From: Granulimonas faecalis
GTDB lineage: Bacteria > Actinomycetota > Coriobacteriia > Coriobacteriales > Atopobiaceae
Length of the DNA: 64,000 nucleotides
Reading direction: 5' to 3'
Assembly: GCF_022834715.1 (NCBI RefSeq)
Contig: NZ_BQKC01000001.1
Coordinates: 1,586,501-1,650,500 of the forward strand
In this document: positions 35,586 through 45,445 of the stretch, piece after piece
Layout of the letters: every line of letters starts with the position of its first letter
Numbering within the stretch: position 1 is the first letter of the stretch
The notes under the pieces: model-generated
Databases searched by the model: none
What the model was told of the DNA's origin: nothing
The model's input: the letters and a program-made list of their open reading frames with translations, nothing else
Made by a program: the position numbers and the translations under genes

Positions 35586-37874
35586 TCAGCCGCGCCAGCG
35601 CTTCAGCAGCAGCGAGTTGGACACCACCGACACGCTCGAGAGCGCCATGGCCGCGCCGGAGACCTCCGGGGCGATGATGCCCAGGCACGCCAGCGGGATG
35701 AGCAGGCAGTTGTAGCCCAGGGCCCACGCGAAGTTCTGGCGGATCTTGCGCATCGTGGCGCGGGAGAGCGAGACGGCCCGGGCGACGTCGCGCACGTCGT
35801 CGTGCATGAGGACCACCTGGCCCACCTCGAGGGCAGCGTCGGAGCCGGCGCCCATGGCGATGCCGATGTCGGCCGTGGCGAGGGCCGGCGTGTCGTTGAT
35901 GCCGTCGCCCACCATGCAGACCTTCTCGCCGGAGGCCCGGAGCCCCTCGACGACCTCGGCCTTGTCGCCGGGAAGCACCTCGGCGACCACGTTGTCCGGC
36001 CCGATGCCCACGAGGGAGGCCACGCCCTCGGCGGCGGCGCGGCCGTCGCCCGAAAGGAGCATGACCCGGAGGCCCAGGGCCTCCAGGGCGGCCACACCCT
36101 CGGCGGCCGTGGGCTTGGGCTCGTCGGCGGCGCGCACGCGGGCGACCACAGTGCCGCCGCGCACGAGGTACATGTCGGTGGCGCCCGGCGCCGAGCCCTC
36201 GGCCCACGCGGGGACGCCGGAGCCGGTGAGACGCGCCACGAGGCGCCCGTTGCCGAAGCCCACCTCGACCGGCGAGCCGTCCGGGCCCGCCACGGCGCCC
36301 ACGACGCCGTGGCCCGGGACGGCCTCGAAGCCGTCCACCGCCACGGGGGCCGCCCCCTCCTCCTCGGCGGCCGCGAGCACGGCGCGGGCCAGCGGGTGCT
36401 CGCTCCCCCGCTCGAGGCCGGCCGCCAGGGCGAGGGCGTCGCCGCGGCCGGTGCCGTCGGCGCAGAGCACCTCGGTCACCTGCGGCGAGCCCTCGGTGAG
36501 GGTGCCCGTCTTGTCGAAGACCACGCACGTGAGCGACCCGGCCCCCTCCAGGGCCTGGCCGTCCTTGATGAGGATGCCCTCCTCGGCGCCCCGGCCCGTG
36601 CCCACCATGATGGCGGTGGGGGTGGCGAGGCCCAGGGCGCAGGGGCACGCCACGACGACCACGGACACGCCGACCATGAGGGCGCGCTCGAACCCGGCGG
36701 CGTCGAGCGTGCCTCCCACGGCCGCCACGACGAGCCACACGACGAAGGTCGCCAGGGCCACGGACAGCACGGCGGGCACGAAGACGGCGCTGATGCGGTC
36801 GGCCAGGCGCTGGATGGGCGGCTTGGAGCCCTGGGCGGCCTCCACGAGCCCCACGATGTGGGCCAGCACGGTGTCGGACCCGGCGGCCGTGACCTCGAAC
36901 TCGAAGACGCCGGTGCCGTTGACGGTACCGCCGGTGACCTCGTCGCCGGCGGACTTCTCCTGGGAGAGGGGCTCGCCGGTGAGCATGGACTCGTCCACCG
37001 AGGAGTGGCCCGAGACCACGCGGCCGTCGGCCGGCACGCGCTCGCCGGGGCGCACGGCGCAGACGTCGCCCACCGCGAGCTCGCCCTGGGGCACCTCCAC
37101 GAGGGAGTCGCCGCGGCGCACCCACGCCACGGCCGGCGTGAGGCTCATGAGCTCCTCCACAGCAGCGCCGGCGCGGCCCTTGGCCCGGTGCTCGAGCATC
37201 TTGCCGAGCATGACGAACGTGATGAGCATGGCGCTCGTCTCGAACGGGGCCATGACGCCCGACGTGGCCCGGGGGCCGAACGTGAGATACGTGGCGTAGG
37301 CGAAGGCCACGGTGGTGCCCACGGCCACGAGGGTGTCCATGTTGCCGGCCCGGGCCTTGAGGGCGCCCCAGGCCCCCTTGTAGTAGCGGGCGCCGCACAC
37401 GAACTGCACTGGGATGCACAGCACGAAGCACGCCACGTTCATGAGCTCCATGGCCCGGCCGTGGCTCGCCTCGCCCCAGAGGGCCCCCGACGCCGCCATG
37501 GCCGCGGACATGCCCAGCGGCGTCATGGAGATGACCAGGATGACGACGGTGAGCACGAGCGAGACCACGAACATGGCGAGGTCGCGGCGCTCCGTGGCGG
37601 CCTCCTTGGCCCGGCGCCCCTCGTCGAAGGCGGCGCGGCTCTCATCGGGGACCACCTCGGCCGAGAAGCCCAGGCCGTCGATGGTCTCGAGCACGGCGTC
37701 GAGGGAGACGGCGCCGGGGTCGTAGGTGACGGTGCCGCTGTTGGCGGCGAGGTTGACCGCCATGGACTCGACCCCGTCCATGCGGCCCAACGTCCTCTCG
37801 ATGATCGAGGAGCAGCTTGCGCACGTCATCCCGTCGATGGCGAGACGGGCGGTGCGCTCGGTGGCGGTGCTCAC
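35586..37874 (-). CDS. copA: Copper-exporting P1B-type ATPase
   Basis: A 762-residue membrane ATPase that exports Cu(I). One N-terminal heavy-metal domain has the binding motif [11 protein letters not shown]. The membrane metal-site motif is [20 protein letters not shown] (CPC), and later helices carry YN and MxxSS ([29 protein letters not shown]), the Cu(I) signature. Catalytic motifs are [26 protein letters not shown] and [20 protein letters not shown]. The start is GTG at 37874 with AAGGAGGAGG upstream. No chaperone (CopZ) or regulator gene is adjacent. A perfect 18-bp palindrome overlaps its promoter, so it is likely controlled by a metal-sensing regulator. Confidence 0.93.
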   Translation of the reverse strand: MSTATERTARLAIDGMTCASCSSIIERTLGRMDGVESMAVNLAANSGTVTYDPGAVSLDAVLETIDGLGFSAEVVPDESRAAFDEGRRAKEAATERRDLAMFVVSLVLTVVILVISMTPLGMSAAMAASGALWGEASHGRAMELMNVACFVLCIPVQFVCGARYYKGAWGALKARAGNMDTLVAVGTTVAFAYATYLTFGPRATSGVMAPFETSAMLITFVMLGKMLEHRAKGRAGAAVEELMSLTPAVAWVRRGDSLVEVPQGELAVGDVCAVRPGERVPADGRVVSGHSSVDESMLTGEPLSQEKSAGDEVTGGTVNGTGVFEFEVTAAGSDTVLAHIVGLVEAAQGSKPPIQRLADRISAVFVPAVLSVALATFVVWLVVAAVGGTLDAAGFERALMVGVSVVVVACPCALGLATPTAIMVGTGRGAEEGILIKDGQALEGAGSLTCVVFDKTGTLTEGSPQVTEVLCADGTGRGDALALAAGLERGSEHPLARAVLAAAEEEGAAPVAVDGFEAVPGHGVVGAVAGPDGSPVEVGFGNGRLVARLTGSGVPAWAEGSAPGATDMYLVRGGTVVARVRAADEPKPTAAEGVAALEALGLRVMLLSGDGRAAAEGVASLVGIGPDNVVAEVLPGDKAEVVEGLRASGEKVCMVGDGINDTPALATADIGIAMGAGSDAALEVGQVVLMHDDVRDVARAVSLSRATMRKIRQNFAWALGYNCLLIPLACLGIIAPEVSGAAMALSSVSVVSNSLLLKRWRG

Positions 37875-37914
37875 GTCGGCCTCCTCCTTGACGCATTTCC
37901 CACCTTTTCACAGT

Positions 37915-37945
37915 AGTATAAACACATGAGCATATGCTCATGCAA
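37915..37945 (-). promoter_or_regulatory. copA promoter with 18-bp perfect palindrome
   Basis: The palindrome CATGAGCATATGCTCATG (37925-37942) lies between a leftward -35 (TTGCAT) and -10 (TATACT) that are 19 bases apart. The long spacer recalls MerR-type promoters, while the dyad resembles ArsR/SmtB operators. It is not a CsoR or CopY box. Confidence 0.55.
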
Positions 37946-38056
37946 CCAAGACCGCGACGGCGTCACGCCTGCACCCGCCCCTCCCGCCCTCTCATCCAAA
38001 CGCGCCCGATCGTATTCAGGCGACGGGCAAGCCGAGGCCCCGGGCCGCCGTGCCCC

Positions 38057-38217
38057 CTTCCCAGAACCGCTTTTGGGAAGGTGAGATTTTATATTTCATG
38101 AGGCAAACGCTTCCCGCAACGTCTTCTGGGAAGGAAACCCTTCCCAGAAGGGGTCCTGGGAAGGGTTGGTTCCAAACCCCATGGGCAACCGCCTTCCCAA
38201 AACCGCTTCTGGGAAGA
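38057..38217. repeat. Cluster of four CTTCCC...GGGAAG palindromes
   Basis: Four copies of about 26 bases at 38057-38082, 38109-38134, 38138-38165 and 38192-38217, each CTTCCC-n14-GGGAAG with internal AGAA/TTCT pairing. They fill most of the 427-base gap between copA and the protease gene. No gene is seen in this gap. Confidence 0.75.
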
Positions 38218-38240
38218 CGGCCGTGGCGGCCGGACAGCAA

Positions 38241-38274
38241 AAGGCCCCGCGGGCCGGTGGGTCCGCAGGGCCTT
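38241..38274 (-). terminator. Terminator of the HtrA protease gene
   Basis: AAGGCCC-CGCGG pairs with CCGCaGGGCCTT; the leftward strand continues TTTTGC. It is 27 bases past the stop. Confidence 0.75.
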
Positions 38275-38300
38275 GGTTGCCTCCGTCCGTCCGTGCCGGC

Positions 38301-39893
38301 TCAGCCGATGCCGAGGCCGCCGAACAGGTCGCCGAGCGGGCCGGAGCCCCGGGCGTCGCCGTCCCGGGAGGAGCCGCCCTGGGAGGGGTCGCCCTCGTCC
38401 CAGGCCGACTGCCGGCGCTGGTCCTGGGCGGCGGACTGGCTCTGGGCGTCGCTGCCAAGCTGGATGTCGACCGTGGACTCCTCGGAGCCGCGGTAGTAGG
38501 TGACGGCGACCTTGTCGCCCACGGCATGGCTGCGCACGGCGAGGATGAGTCCGTCGGCGGAGGTGATGTCCTCGTCGCCGAGCTTGGTGATGATGTCGCC
38601 CTCCTGCAGTCCGGCCTGAGCCGCAGGGCCGCCCTCGGTCACGGACGCCACGTAGGCGCCCTGGTTGACGGCGAGGCGGTTGCGGACGGCGGCCTGGGGC
38701 GTGACGGTCCGCACGTTGGCGCCAAGGTAGGCGTGCTCCACCTGCCGCCCGGCGATGATGGCGTCGGCGACGTCCACCGCGTAGTTGACCGGGATGGCGA
38801 AGCCCACGCCGGAGCTGGAGCCAGAGGCGCTCTCGATGATGGAGTTGATGCCCACGAGCCTGCCCTCGGAGTCCACGAGGGCACCGCCGGAGTTGCCGGG
38901 GTTGATGGCGGTGTCGGTCTGGATGAGGTTGGTGTAGATGGTGTTGCCAGAGGAGCCCTCGAGGATGGTGGAGCGGTAGAGCGAGCTCACGATGCCCGAG
39001 GAGACCGACTGGTCGAGCCCGAAGGGGCTGCCGATCGCCATGACCCACTCGCCCACCACGAGCTTGGAGGAGTCTCCGCGCTCCATGGGCGTGACGGCGT
39101 CGCCGCCGAGGTCCACGTGCACCACGGCGAGGTCGCTGGACTCGTCGGAGCCCACCACGGTGCCCTCGTAGCTCTTGCCGCCGAGGTTGACGGTGATGGA
39201 CTGGGCGCCGTCGACCACGTGGAAGTTGGTGAGGATGTTGCCGTCGGTGTCGTAGACCACGCCGGAGCCCACGCCCTCGCCCTCGCTGGAGCTCACGTTG
39301 ATGGAGGCCACGGAGGGGAGGCACTTGGCGGCCACGACCTCGGCGGTAGTGGCGTCCTGGGGGGCGGCGGTGACGTTGACGGTGGGGCCGGCCGCGGAGT
39401 CGCTGGTGCCGGTGGAGGCGACCGTGCCGCCGATGCGGCCCGTCGCGGCGAGGAACACGAGGAAGGCGACGGTGCAGGCCAGGATGCCGCCGAGAAGGCC
39501 GGCCAGGAACGGGTGGCCCTGGCGGCGGGGCGCCGGGGCGTCGCCGGGGGCCGGGGCGTCGGCACCCGCGGGCGGGACGGGGGGCACGGGGCCGCCGGCG
39601 GCATCGTCCGCGGTCCCGGGGGCGGGCGCGGCCGGGGATGCCATCACGCGCGTGGGGTGCACGGCGGTGACGTCGGGGGTGTCCACCTCGGGGAGGCCGG
39701 CGACGGCGGAGCGGCGCTCGTCGGGGCCCTCGACCCGCGCGGGGACGGCCTCGAAGGGGTTCTCGGGGGCGCCTGCGGGGCGGCGGTGGAGGGGCTCGGG
39801 CTCCAGGGACGGGTCGGTCTCGGGGCCCGGGGACGCGTGGTGCGGGCGACGGGCGTCGTCGGGCTCAGGGATGCGGGTGTCGTCTGTGCTCAC
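38301..39893 (-). CDS. Membrane-anchored HtrA/DegP-like serine protease
   Basis: A 530-residue envelope quality-control protease. Residues 1-125 are a Pro/Ala-rich cytoplasmic segment, followed by one membrane helix (HPFLAGLLGGILACTVAFLV). The trypsin-like domain shows the triad His in ILTNFHVVDGA, Asp in ESSDLAVVHVDL and Ser in INPGNSGGALVDSEGR. One PDZ domain follows (YLGANVRTVTPQAAV ... GGPAAQAGLQEGDIITKLGD). The tail is Gln/Ser/Gly-rich. The start is GTG 39893 with GAGAGGAAGG upstream. It is a single gene and its substrates are unknown. Confidence 0.93.
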   Translation of the reverse strand: MSTDDTRIPEPDDARRPHHASPGPETDPSLEPEPLHRRPAGAPENPFEAVPARVEGPDERRSAVAGLPEVDTPDVTAVHPTRVMASPAAPAPGTADDAAGGPVPPVPPAGADAPAPGDAPAPRRQGHPFLAGLLGGILACTVAFLVFLAATGRIGGTVASTGTSDSAAGPTVNVTAAPQDATTAEVVAAKCLPSVASINVSSSEGEGVGSGVVYDTDGNILTNFHVVDGAQSITVNLGGKSYEGTVVGSDESSDLAVVHVDLGGDAVTPMERGDSSKLVVGEWVMAIGSPFGLDQSVSSGIVSSLYRSTILEGSSGNTIYTNLIQTDTAINPGNSGGALVDSEGRLVGINSIIESASGSSSGVGFAIPVNYAVDVADAIIAGRQVEHAYLGANVRTVTPQAAVRNRLAVNQGAYVASVTEGGPAAQAGLQEGDIITKLGDEDITSADGLILAVRSHAVGDKVAVTYYRGSEESTVDIQLGSDAQSQSAAQDQRRQSAWDEGDPSQGGSSRDGDARGSGPLGDLFGGLGIG

Positions 39894-40047
39894 TGGTGTG
39901 CCTTCCTCTCAACAGGCGCGGTGGCGAGGTCGCTCTTCTAGGGGTGTGGTACCCCGCCACCCGATAACGTTTCAAATGGGGGGACGAAAACAGCCTATCT
40001 GCCCCACCTAAAGCCTGCCTAAGGCCGTCGGCCCCCTCGCGAAAACA

Positions 40048-40089
40048 GCGGCGGCCCCACCGCCGCGCGCCGGGCGGTGGGGCCGCCGC
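40048..40089 (-). terminator. Terminator of the GlnR-like gene
   Basis: A 17-bp stem, GCGGCGGCCCCACCGCC with its near-perfect complement, with TGTTTTCGC on the leftward side. It lies 24 bases past the stop. Confidence 0.85.
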
Positions 40090-40112
40090 CCCGGGGCAGG
40101 ACCCCATGCGCG

Positions 40113-40790
40113 TCAGAGCTTGAAGAGGTAGCCCACACCGCGCACCGTGACGATGTGCGAGGCCACCTGGGGACCCACCTTGGAGCGTACGCGGCGGATG
40201 TGCACGTCCACCGTGCGGGTGCCGCCACAGTACTCGAAGCCCCAGACGCGGTGGAGCAGGGCCTCGCGCGAGTAGGCGCGGGACGGGTGGGTGGCCAGGA
40301 ACGAGAGCAGCGAGTACTCCATGAGGGTGAGGTCCACGGGCTCGCCGTCGATGGTGACCTGATAGGTGGCCAGGTTGATGGTCATGTTGTCGATGGTGAC
40401 GAAGTCAGACGGCACGGTCTCCTCGCCGGGCCAGAGCAGGAGGGCCAGACGGACCTCGAACTCTGCCTCCGACGCGGTGGCCAGGATGAGGTCGGAGCGG
40501 CCCTGCACCGGCATCCGGAGGGAGGGGAGTTGCTCTTCGTCCACGGAGAAGAGCCGGGGGATGCCGGAGTTGCCCGCCACATAGGCGTCTACCTTGTTGA
40601 TGGTCTCGGACGAGAGGCCCGCGAGGTCGAGCAGGACGAGGTCGAAGTCGTGTCCTGACGAGATTGCCTGGTCGAAGGTGTCGGGCGTCGACAGGAGCAC
40701 CGAGATGTCGAGGGAATGGGAGAGCTCCCGCATCCGCTCGTGCAGGCGGCTCGTCTTCGAGACGAGGAGGACGTTCTTATGGTGCTGCAA
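40113..40790 (-). CDS. GlnR-like orphan response regulator (OmpR/PhoB fold)
   Basis: A 225-residue regulator with an atypical receiver domain (1-115; acidic DLVLLDLAG segment, but the usual phosphorylation pocket is poor) and a C-terminal winged helix. The segment VWGFEYCGGTRTVDVHIRRV is very close to the actinobacterial GlnR signature and ends HIVTVRGVGYLFKL. The start is a TTG with AAGGAGG 6 bases upstream. No sensor kinase lies nearby. The next genes are an amino-acid ABC operon and a glutamine-synthetase-like gene, and a GlnR-type motif lies before the latter, so nitrogen control is likely. It could instead be a RegX3/PhoP-type regulator. Confidence 0.78.
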   Translation of the reverse strand: MQHHKNVLLVSKTSRLHERMRELSHSLDISVLLSTPDTFDQAISSGHDFDLVLLDLAGLSSETINKVDAYVAGNSGIPRLFSVDEEQLPSLRMPVQGRSDLILATASEAEFEVRLALLLWPGEETVPSDFVTIDNMTINLATYQVTIDGEPVDLTLMEYSLLSFLATHPSRAYSREALLHRVWGFEYCGGTRTVDVHIRRVRSKVGPQVASHIVTVRGVGYLFKL

Positions 40791-40903
40791 GCCAGGCCTC
40801 CTTCACAAGGCGGGGCGTCATCGCCGCATGGGCAAACAGTTGCACACAAGTATATTGAAGTTTACCACAGCGTCCCGTCAGCAACTTGTAACAATTCCAA
40901 AGG

Positions 40904-40933
40904 GACGGGAGGGCCCCAGAGGTCCCTCCCGTC
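40904..40933 (-). terminator. Hairpin after the amino-acid ABC operon
   Basis: GACGGGAGGG pairs with CCCTCCCGTC around 10 bases. It lies 40 bases past the ATPase stop. Confidence 0.6.
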
Positions 40934-40972
40934 ATAAAACAAAGGACGATCGGCCGGCTGCGACGACGGGCC

Positions 40973-41825
<853 letters not shown>

Positions 41826-41833
<8 letters not shown>

Positions 41834-43286
41834 CCTGGGCCTCCTCTCGGGGCGCGGCGCCCATGCGGGCACGGGCGGTGGCGGGCACGGCCGGGCGCGG
41901 CTTGAGTCGTGCAGCGCCGAAGGCCTTGCGGCTCTCCTCGGCGACCGCCTCGGCCGCCGGGTCGGGGTCGACGGTCTCGGCGTCGCGTCCCTCGATGCCC
42001 TCGGCCTTGGCCGGGCCCTTGGGGCGCGGCCCCTGGCCGGACTCGCTGCGGGCGAGGTGCTGCTCGACCTTGGAGACGATGCGGATGAGCGGCAGGGTGA
42101 CGATGAGGTAGTAGATGGCCGCGGCGATGTAGGGCGTGATGTTGCCGGTGACCGTGGTGAGGTTCTTGGAGAACATCATGAGCTCCATGACGCCCACCGA
42201 GGACAGCAGCGAGGTGTCCTTGTAGCCCGTGATGAAGTCGCTCGTGACCGTGGGGAGCACGCGGCGCACGGTCTGGGGCAGGATGACCGAGACCATGGTC
42301 TGCCGGGCGTTCATGCCGAGGGACTCGGCGGCCTCGTACTGCCCCTTGGGGATGGACTCGATGCCGGCGCGGAAGATCTCGGCCAGGTAGGCGCTCGAGT
42401 TCACGGCCATGACGATGACGCCCAGCACGTTGTTGTCGATGTTGACGCCGATCATGGGCAGGCCGAAGAACATGATATAGATCTGCAGGAAGAGCGGCGT
42501 GCCGCGCAGGATGTTGATATAGGTGACGGCCACGGCGCGCACGACGCGGTGCTTGGCCATCTTCATGAACGCGAAGAGCAGGCCGAGCAGGATGGCGAAC
42601 GGGTAGGCCACCACGACGATGGCCAGACAGACGAGCCAGCCGGGAAACAGCGAGGCGAACGACGTCACGAGCAGCTGCGGCTTGAAGAACATGCCGAGGA
42701 ACTGGTTGGAGTTCCACGCCGCCACCCAAGGCTGCTCGTCGAGCCAGTTGACGAGCGCCTGCAGCGGCGTGTTGGCGATGACCGCGATGACCGGCGACGG
42801 CGCGAGGTCGGTCTCCTGGCCGTCGACGGTGGCGGTGCCGGTCACCTGCACGTCGCCACCCTCGGGCGGGAACCGCATGTTGGTGACCTCCACGCGGAGG
42901 AGGTCGCCGGCGCCCACGGGCTCGGAGAAGTCGAGGGTGAGACTCGTGCCGTCGACCTTGGCGTCGGCCTGCACGTCCTTGCGCTTGAGGCCCTCGAGCA
43001 CGGTGACGCGGGAGGTGGAGCCGTCGAAGGAACCGTCCTGGGGCAGTGTCAGCGTCACGGCATCCACGCTCTCGCCCTCGTCGACGGTGGCCTCCCAGGT
43101 GAGTCGCGTGTCGATGCCGCCGATGACGCCGGAGCCGCCGTCCTCGTTGGGCTTGGCCGTCGCCTTGTTGACGGTGACGGCCTCGGCCGTGGCGGGCGCC
43201 ACGGCCGTGAGGCAGAGGGCCGCGGCGAGGGCGGCACAGAAGGCGCGCGCGACGTGGCGCCCCTGCCGATCTGCCGTGTGCTTCAT
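41826..43286 (-). CDS. Amino-acid ABC permease with N-terminal exported Ig-like domain
   Basis: A 486-residue protein. Residues about 1-36 look like a cleavable or anchoring signal segment. Residues about 40-165 form a beta-rich Ig-like domain ([20 protein letters not shown], then [13 protein letters not shown]). From about 195 on it is a HisM/GlnP-type permease with about five helices and the EAA loop [20 protein letters not shown]. The C-terminal 75 residues are a charged, Pro/Ala-rich cytoplasmic tail. Ordinary permeases of this family have about 220-300 residues and no such extracellular domain, so the fusion is unusual. ATG 43286 has AAGGAGGA upstream. It overlaps the ATPase gene. Confidence 0.85.
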
Positions 43287-43311
43287 GGGAACCAATCCTC
43301 CTTCGGGCCGG

Positions 43312-44139
43312 CTACAGCTGCTCGCCGAACCACTTCTCCTGGAGCCTCGCTATGGTGCCGTCGTCCACGAGCTCCTTGTACGCCTTGTCGATCGCCTCGG
43401 TCAGGCCGGGATTGTCCTTGGAGACCACGAAGCCGTACTGCTCGCCCGTGGCGATCTCCTGCTTCACCGCGAGGTCCTTGTAGCTGGTGTTGCAGAGGTG
43501 CGACAGCACGGGCAGGTCGGCCACGCAGGCGTCGTAGGAGCCGGTCTGGACACCCATGAGGCACTGGACGACGTCGTCCAAGGGCACCACCTGCGCGTTG
43601 GTGAGGTTCTCCTCGACCCAGGCCTCGCCCGTGGTGCCCGACTGAACGGCCACCTTGGCGTAGGCGTTGTTGAGCTCGGTGTCGGGGTCCAGGACCTTGG
43701 AGGAGGCCGCCATGACGAGCCCCTGGTTGGAGTCCAGGTAGGGGTCCGTGAAGTCGATCTCCTCGGCGCGCTCGTCGTTGACGGTGAAGGCGGAGGCGCC
43801 GATGTCGGCCCTGCCGCCCTGCTTGATCTGGGGGATGATGGTGTCGAACTTCACCTGGGACCACTCGGCCTCGAGGCCCAGCTTCCCGGCGACGGCGTCC
43901 ACGACGTCGACCTCGTAGCCCTCGCAGTCGGCCGCCGTCTTGCCCTCGGGCACGGACTCGAGGGGCGGGTAGGCGAGGTCCGAGAGGACCGTGAGGGTGC
44001 CCTCCTTGACCGTGGAGACGCCCCCCGCTCCCCCGGCGGACGACGAGCCGCAGGCGGCGAGGGCGAGGACGGTGGCGACGCAGACGGCCAGGGCGGCCAG
44101 CTTCGGTGCTCGTTTCATAAGCGTCCGTGCTCGTTTCAT
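43312..44139 (-). CDS. Amino-acid binding lipoprotein 1
   Basis: A 275-residue extracellular substrate-binding protein (family 3). The signal peptide ends with lipobox VLALAACGSSS, so it is lipid-anchored. Family motifs are visible: GTLTVLSDLAYPPLES, CEGYEVDVVDAVAGKLG, KFDTIIPQIKQGGRADIGAS and YGFVVSKDNPGL. The start region has a perfect 21-bp tandem duplication (44106-44147) that doubles the ribosome site and ATG (MKRARTLMKRAP). ATG 44139 is preferred since it has AAAGGA, while ATG 44118 has a weaker site. It is the first gene of the ABC operon. Confidence 0.92.
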   Translation of the reverse strand: MKRARTLMKRAPKLAALAVCVATVLALAACGSSSAGGAGGVSTVKEGTLTVLSDLAYPPLESVPEGKTAADCEGYEVDVVDAVAGKLGLEAEWSQVKFDTIIPQIKQGGRADIGASAFTVNDERAEEIDFTDPYLDSNQGLVMAASSKVLDPDTELNNAYAKVAVQSGTTGEAWVEENLTNAQVVPLDDVVQCLMGVQTGSYDACVADLPVLSHLCNTSYKDLAVKQEIATGEQYGFVVSKDNPGLTEAIDKAYKELVDDGTIARLQEKWFGEQL

Positions 44140-44147
44140 AAGCGTCC
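44106..44147. repeat. Perfect 21-bp tandem duplication at a start codon
   Basis: Two adjacent copies of a 21-base unit (GTGCTCGTTTCATAAGCGTC plus C), each carrying the complement of an ATG. Being a multiple of three, the repeat adds 7 residues in frame. Confidence 0.95.
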
Positions 44148-44285
44148 TTTCAGGGGGACTCGAACGTGGGGACGATACTACCATCCCCGGGACGTTTATT
44201 CGACGCCTCATCATACGTGCCGATAAAAGAAACGAGATTGTTATTCGATACTCCGAATATTTTCAGGGCAGGAGCCCGGAGACCC

Positions 44286-45149
44286 CTAGGCCAGCGGCGA
44301 CCCGAACCACTTGGCCTCGAGCGACGCCACGAAACCGTCCTCCTCGAGGGCCGCAAGGGCATCGTCCACGGCCTCGCGCACGGCGGGGTCCTCGGACGAG
44401 AAGGCGAAGCAGTAGCGGCTCACGTCGTCCTGGTGGTGGCCCACCATGAGGGTGCCGAACATGGAGTTGAGGAGGTAGGTGGCGCTCACGTCGTCGTAGA
44501 CGGCGGCGCTGTAGGTGCCGTTGGCCACGCCCGTGAGGCCCTGGACGGCGTTGTCCACCGGGACCACCGCGGCCTTGGGGAGGGTCTCGCGCACCCAGGC
44601 CTCGTTGGGCGACCCGCCCTGCACCACGACGGTGCACGCGGGGTCGTTGAGCTGCTCGACCCCCTTGAACGGGCGCTCGCGGGGCACCACGACGTCGCGG
44701 GGCACCACGACGTCGCGACCCACCGACATATAGGGCGACCCCGCCTCGAGGGAGGAGACGCTGCCCCCGAAATCGTCGAGGGAGAGGGCGGAGGCGGCCA
44801 TGTCCGCCGCCCTGTCGGCCACGGCGGACTCGACCGCGGGGAGGTCCTCGCACCGGCGGAACTCGAGGTCCAGACCCAAGCGGTCGGCCACCTCGGCGAC
44901 GAGCTCGTACTCGAACCCGCGGCGCTGGCCGTCGGAGTCCACGAAGTCCATGGGCGGCGACGCGAAGTCGCAGGCCACCGTCAGCGTGCCCGGCTCCACG
45001 GTGGACAGGTCCCGCTCGATGTTCCGCTTGGCGAAGGGACCCTGGAGCGCCGCGCACCCGCACAGGAGGGTGCCAGCGAGGATGACGAGCACGCACAGGG
45101 CCGTGCGCGGCGTCGGACGCCTGTGGCCGTGTCTGACGGGTTCACCCAA
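44286..45149 (-). CDS. Amino-acid binding lipoprotein 2
   Basis: A 287-residue family 3 substrate-binding protein, diverged from lipoprotein 1 (GTLTVACDFASPPMDFVDSD, FEYELVAEVADRLGLDLEFR, DMAASALSLDDF). The lipobox is LLCGC. The best start is TTG 45149 with GGGGAGG about 11 bases upstream; an upstream TTG at 45212 has no ribosome site. An 18-bp tandem repeat inside the gene gives RDVVVPRDVVVPRE. It has no permease or ATPase beside it and probably shares the neighbouring transporter or acts as a sensor. It has its own promoter at about 45296-45323. Confidence 0.85.
   Translation of the reverse strand: MGEPVRHGHRRPTPRTALCVLVILAGTLLCGCAALQGPFAKRNIERDLSTVEPGTLTVACDFASPPMDFVDSDGQRRGFEYELVAEVADRLGLDLEFRRCEDLPAVESAVADRAADMAASALSLDDFGGSVSSLEAGSPYMSVGRDVVVPRDVVVPRERPFKGVEQLNDPACTVVVQGGSPNEAWVRETLPKAAVVPVDNAVQGLTGVANGTYSAAVYDDVSATYLLNSMFGTLMVGHHQDDVSRYCFAFSSEDPAVREAVDDALAALEEDGFVASLEAKWFGSPLA
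44677..44712. repeat. 18-bp in-frame tandem repeat in binding lipoprotein 2
   Basis: Two adjacent perfect copies of TCGCGGGGCACCACGACG, coding for a doubled RDVVVP. Confidence 0.9.
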
Positions 45150-45295
45150 TGGAAAGACCGCCTCCCCGAACAAGCCGGTTCTCTCAAAGCTCTTTGAAAC
45201 AAAGTAACACAACGGGGCCCACGACGGCCCCTCGTTACGGGTAGCGACACCCGGGGGACAACCGCTGGTAGAACGATTTTTAAGGTTTCGTTAAG

Positions 45296-45323
45296 ATAAT
45301 ATCTTCTCAATGAGTTTATTCAG
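45296..45323 (-). promoter_or_regulatory. Promoter of binding lipoprotein 2
   Basis: Leftward CTGAAT, 16-base spacer, TATTAT, in an AT-rich patch between the glnA-like terminator and the lipoprotein gene. Confidence 0.5.
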
Positions 45324-45376
45324 TAATGTATAAGGTAACCGGCATACGTTTCCTTTCAGTATAGCTGGGGGCACAC

Positions 45377-45406
45377 AAAAGCCGCCCCCTCCGGAAAAGG
45401 GGCGGC
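45377..45406 (-). terminator. Rho-independent terminator of the GS-like gene
   Basis: GCCGCCCC pairs with GGGGCGGC around 10 bases, followed leftward by TTTTGTG. It lies 40 bases past the stop. Confidence 0.85.
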
Positions 45407-45445
45407 CCAAGGCACCGCACGGGTCGTCGCAGGAAGGGCGGGGTC

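Noticed and set aside
44155-44180. GGGGGACTCGAAC, recalling the T-arm end of a tRNA gene
   Set aside because: No acceptor, D or anticodon arms can be built around it on either strand.
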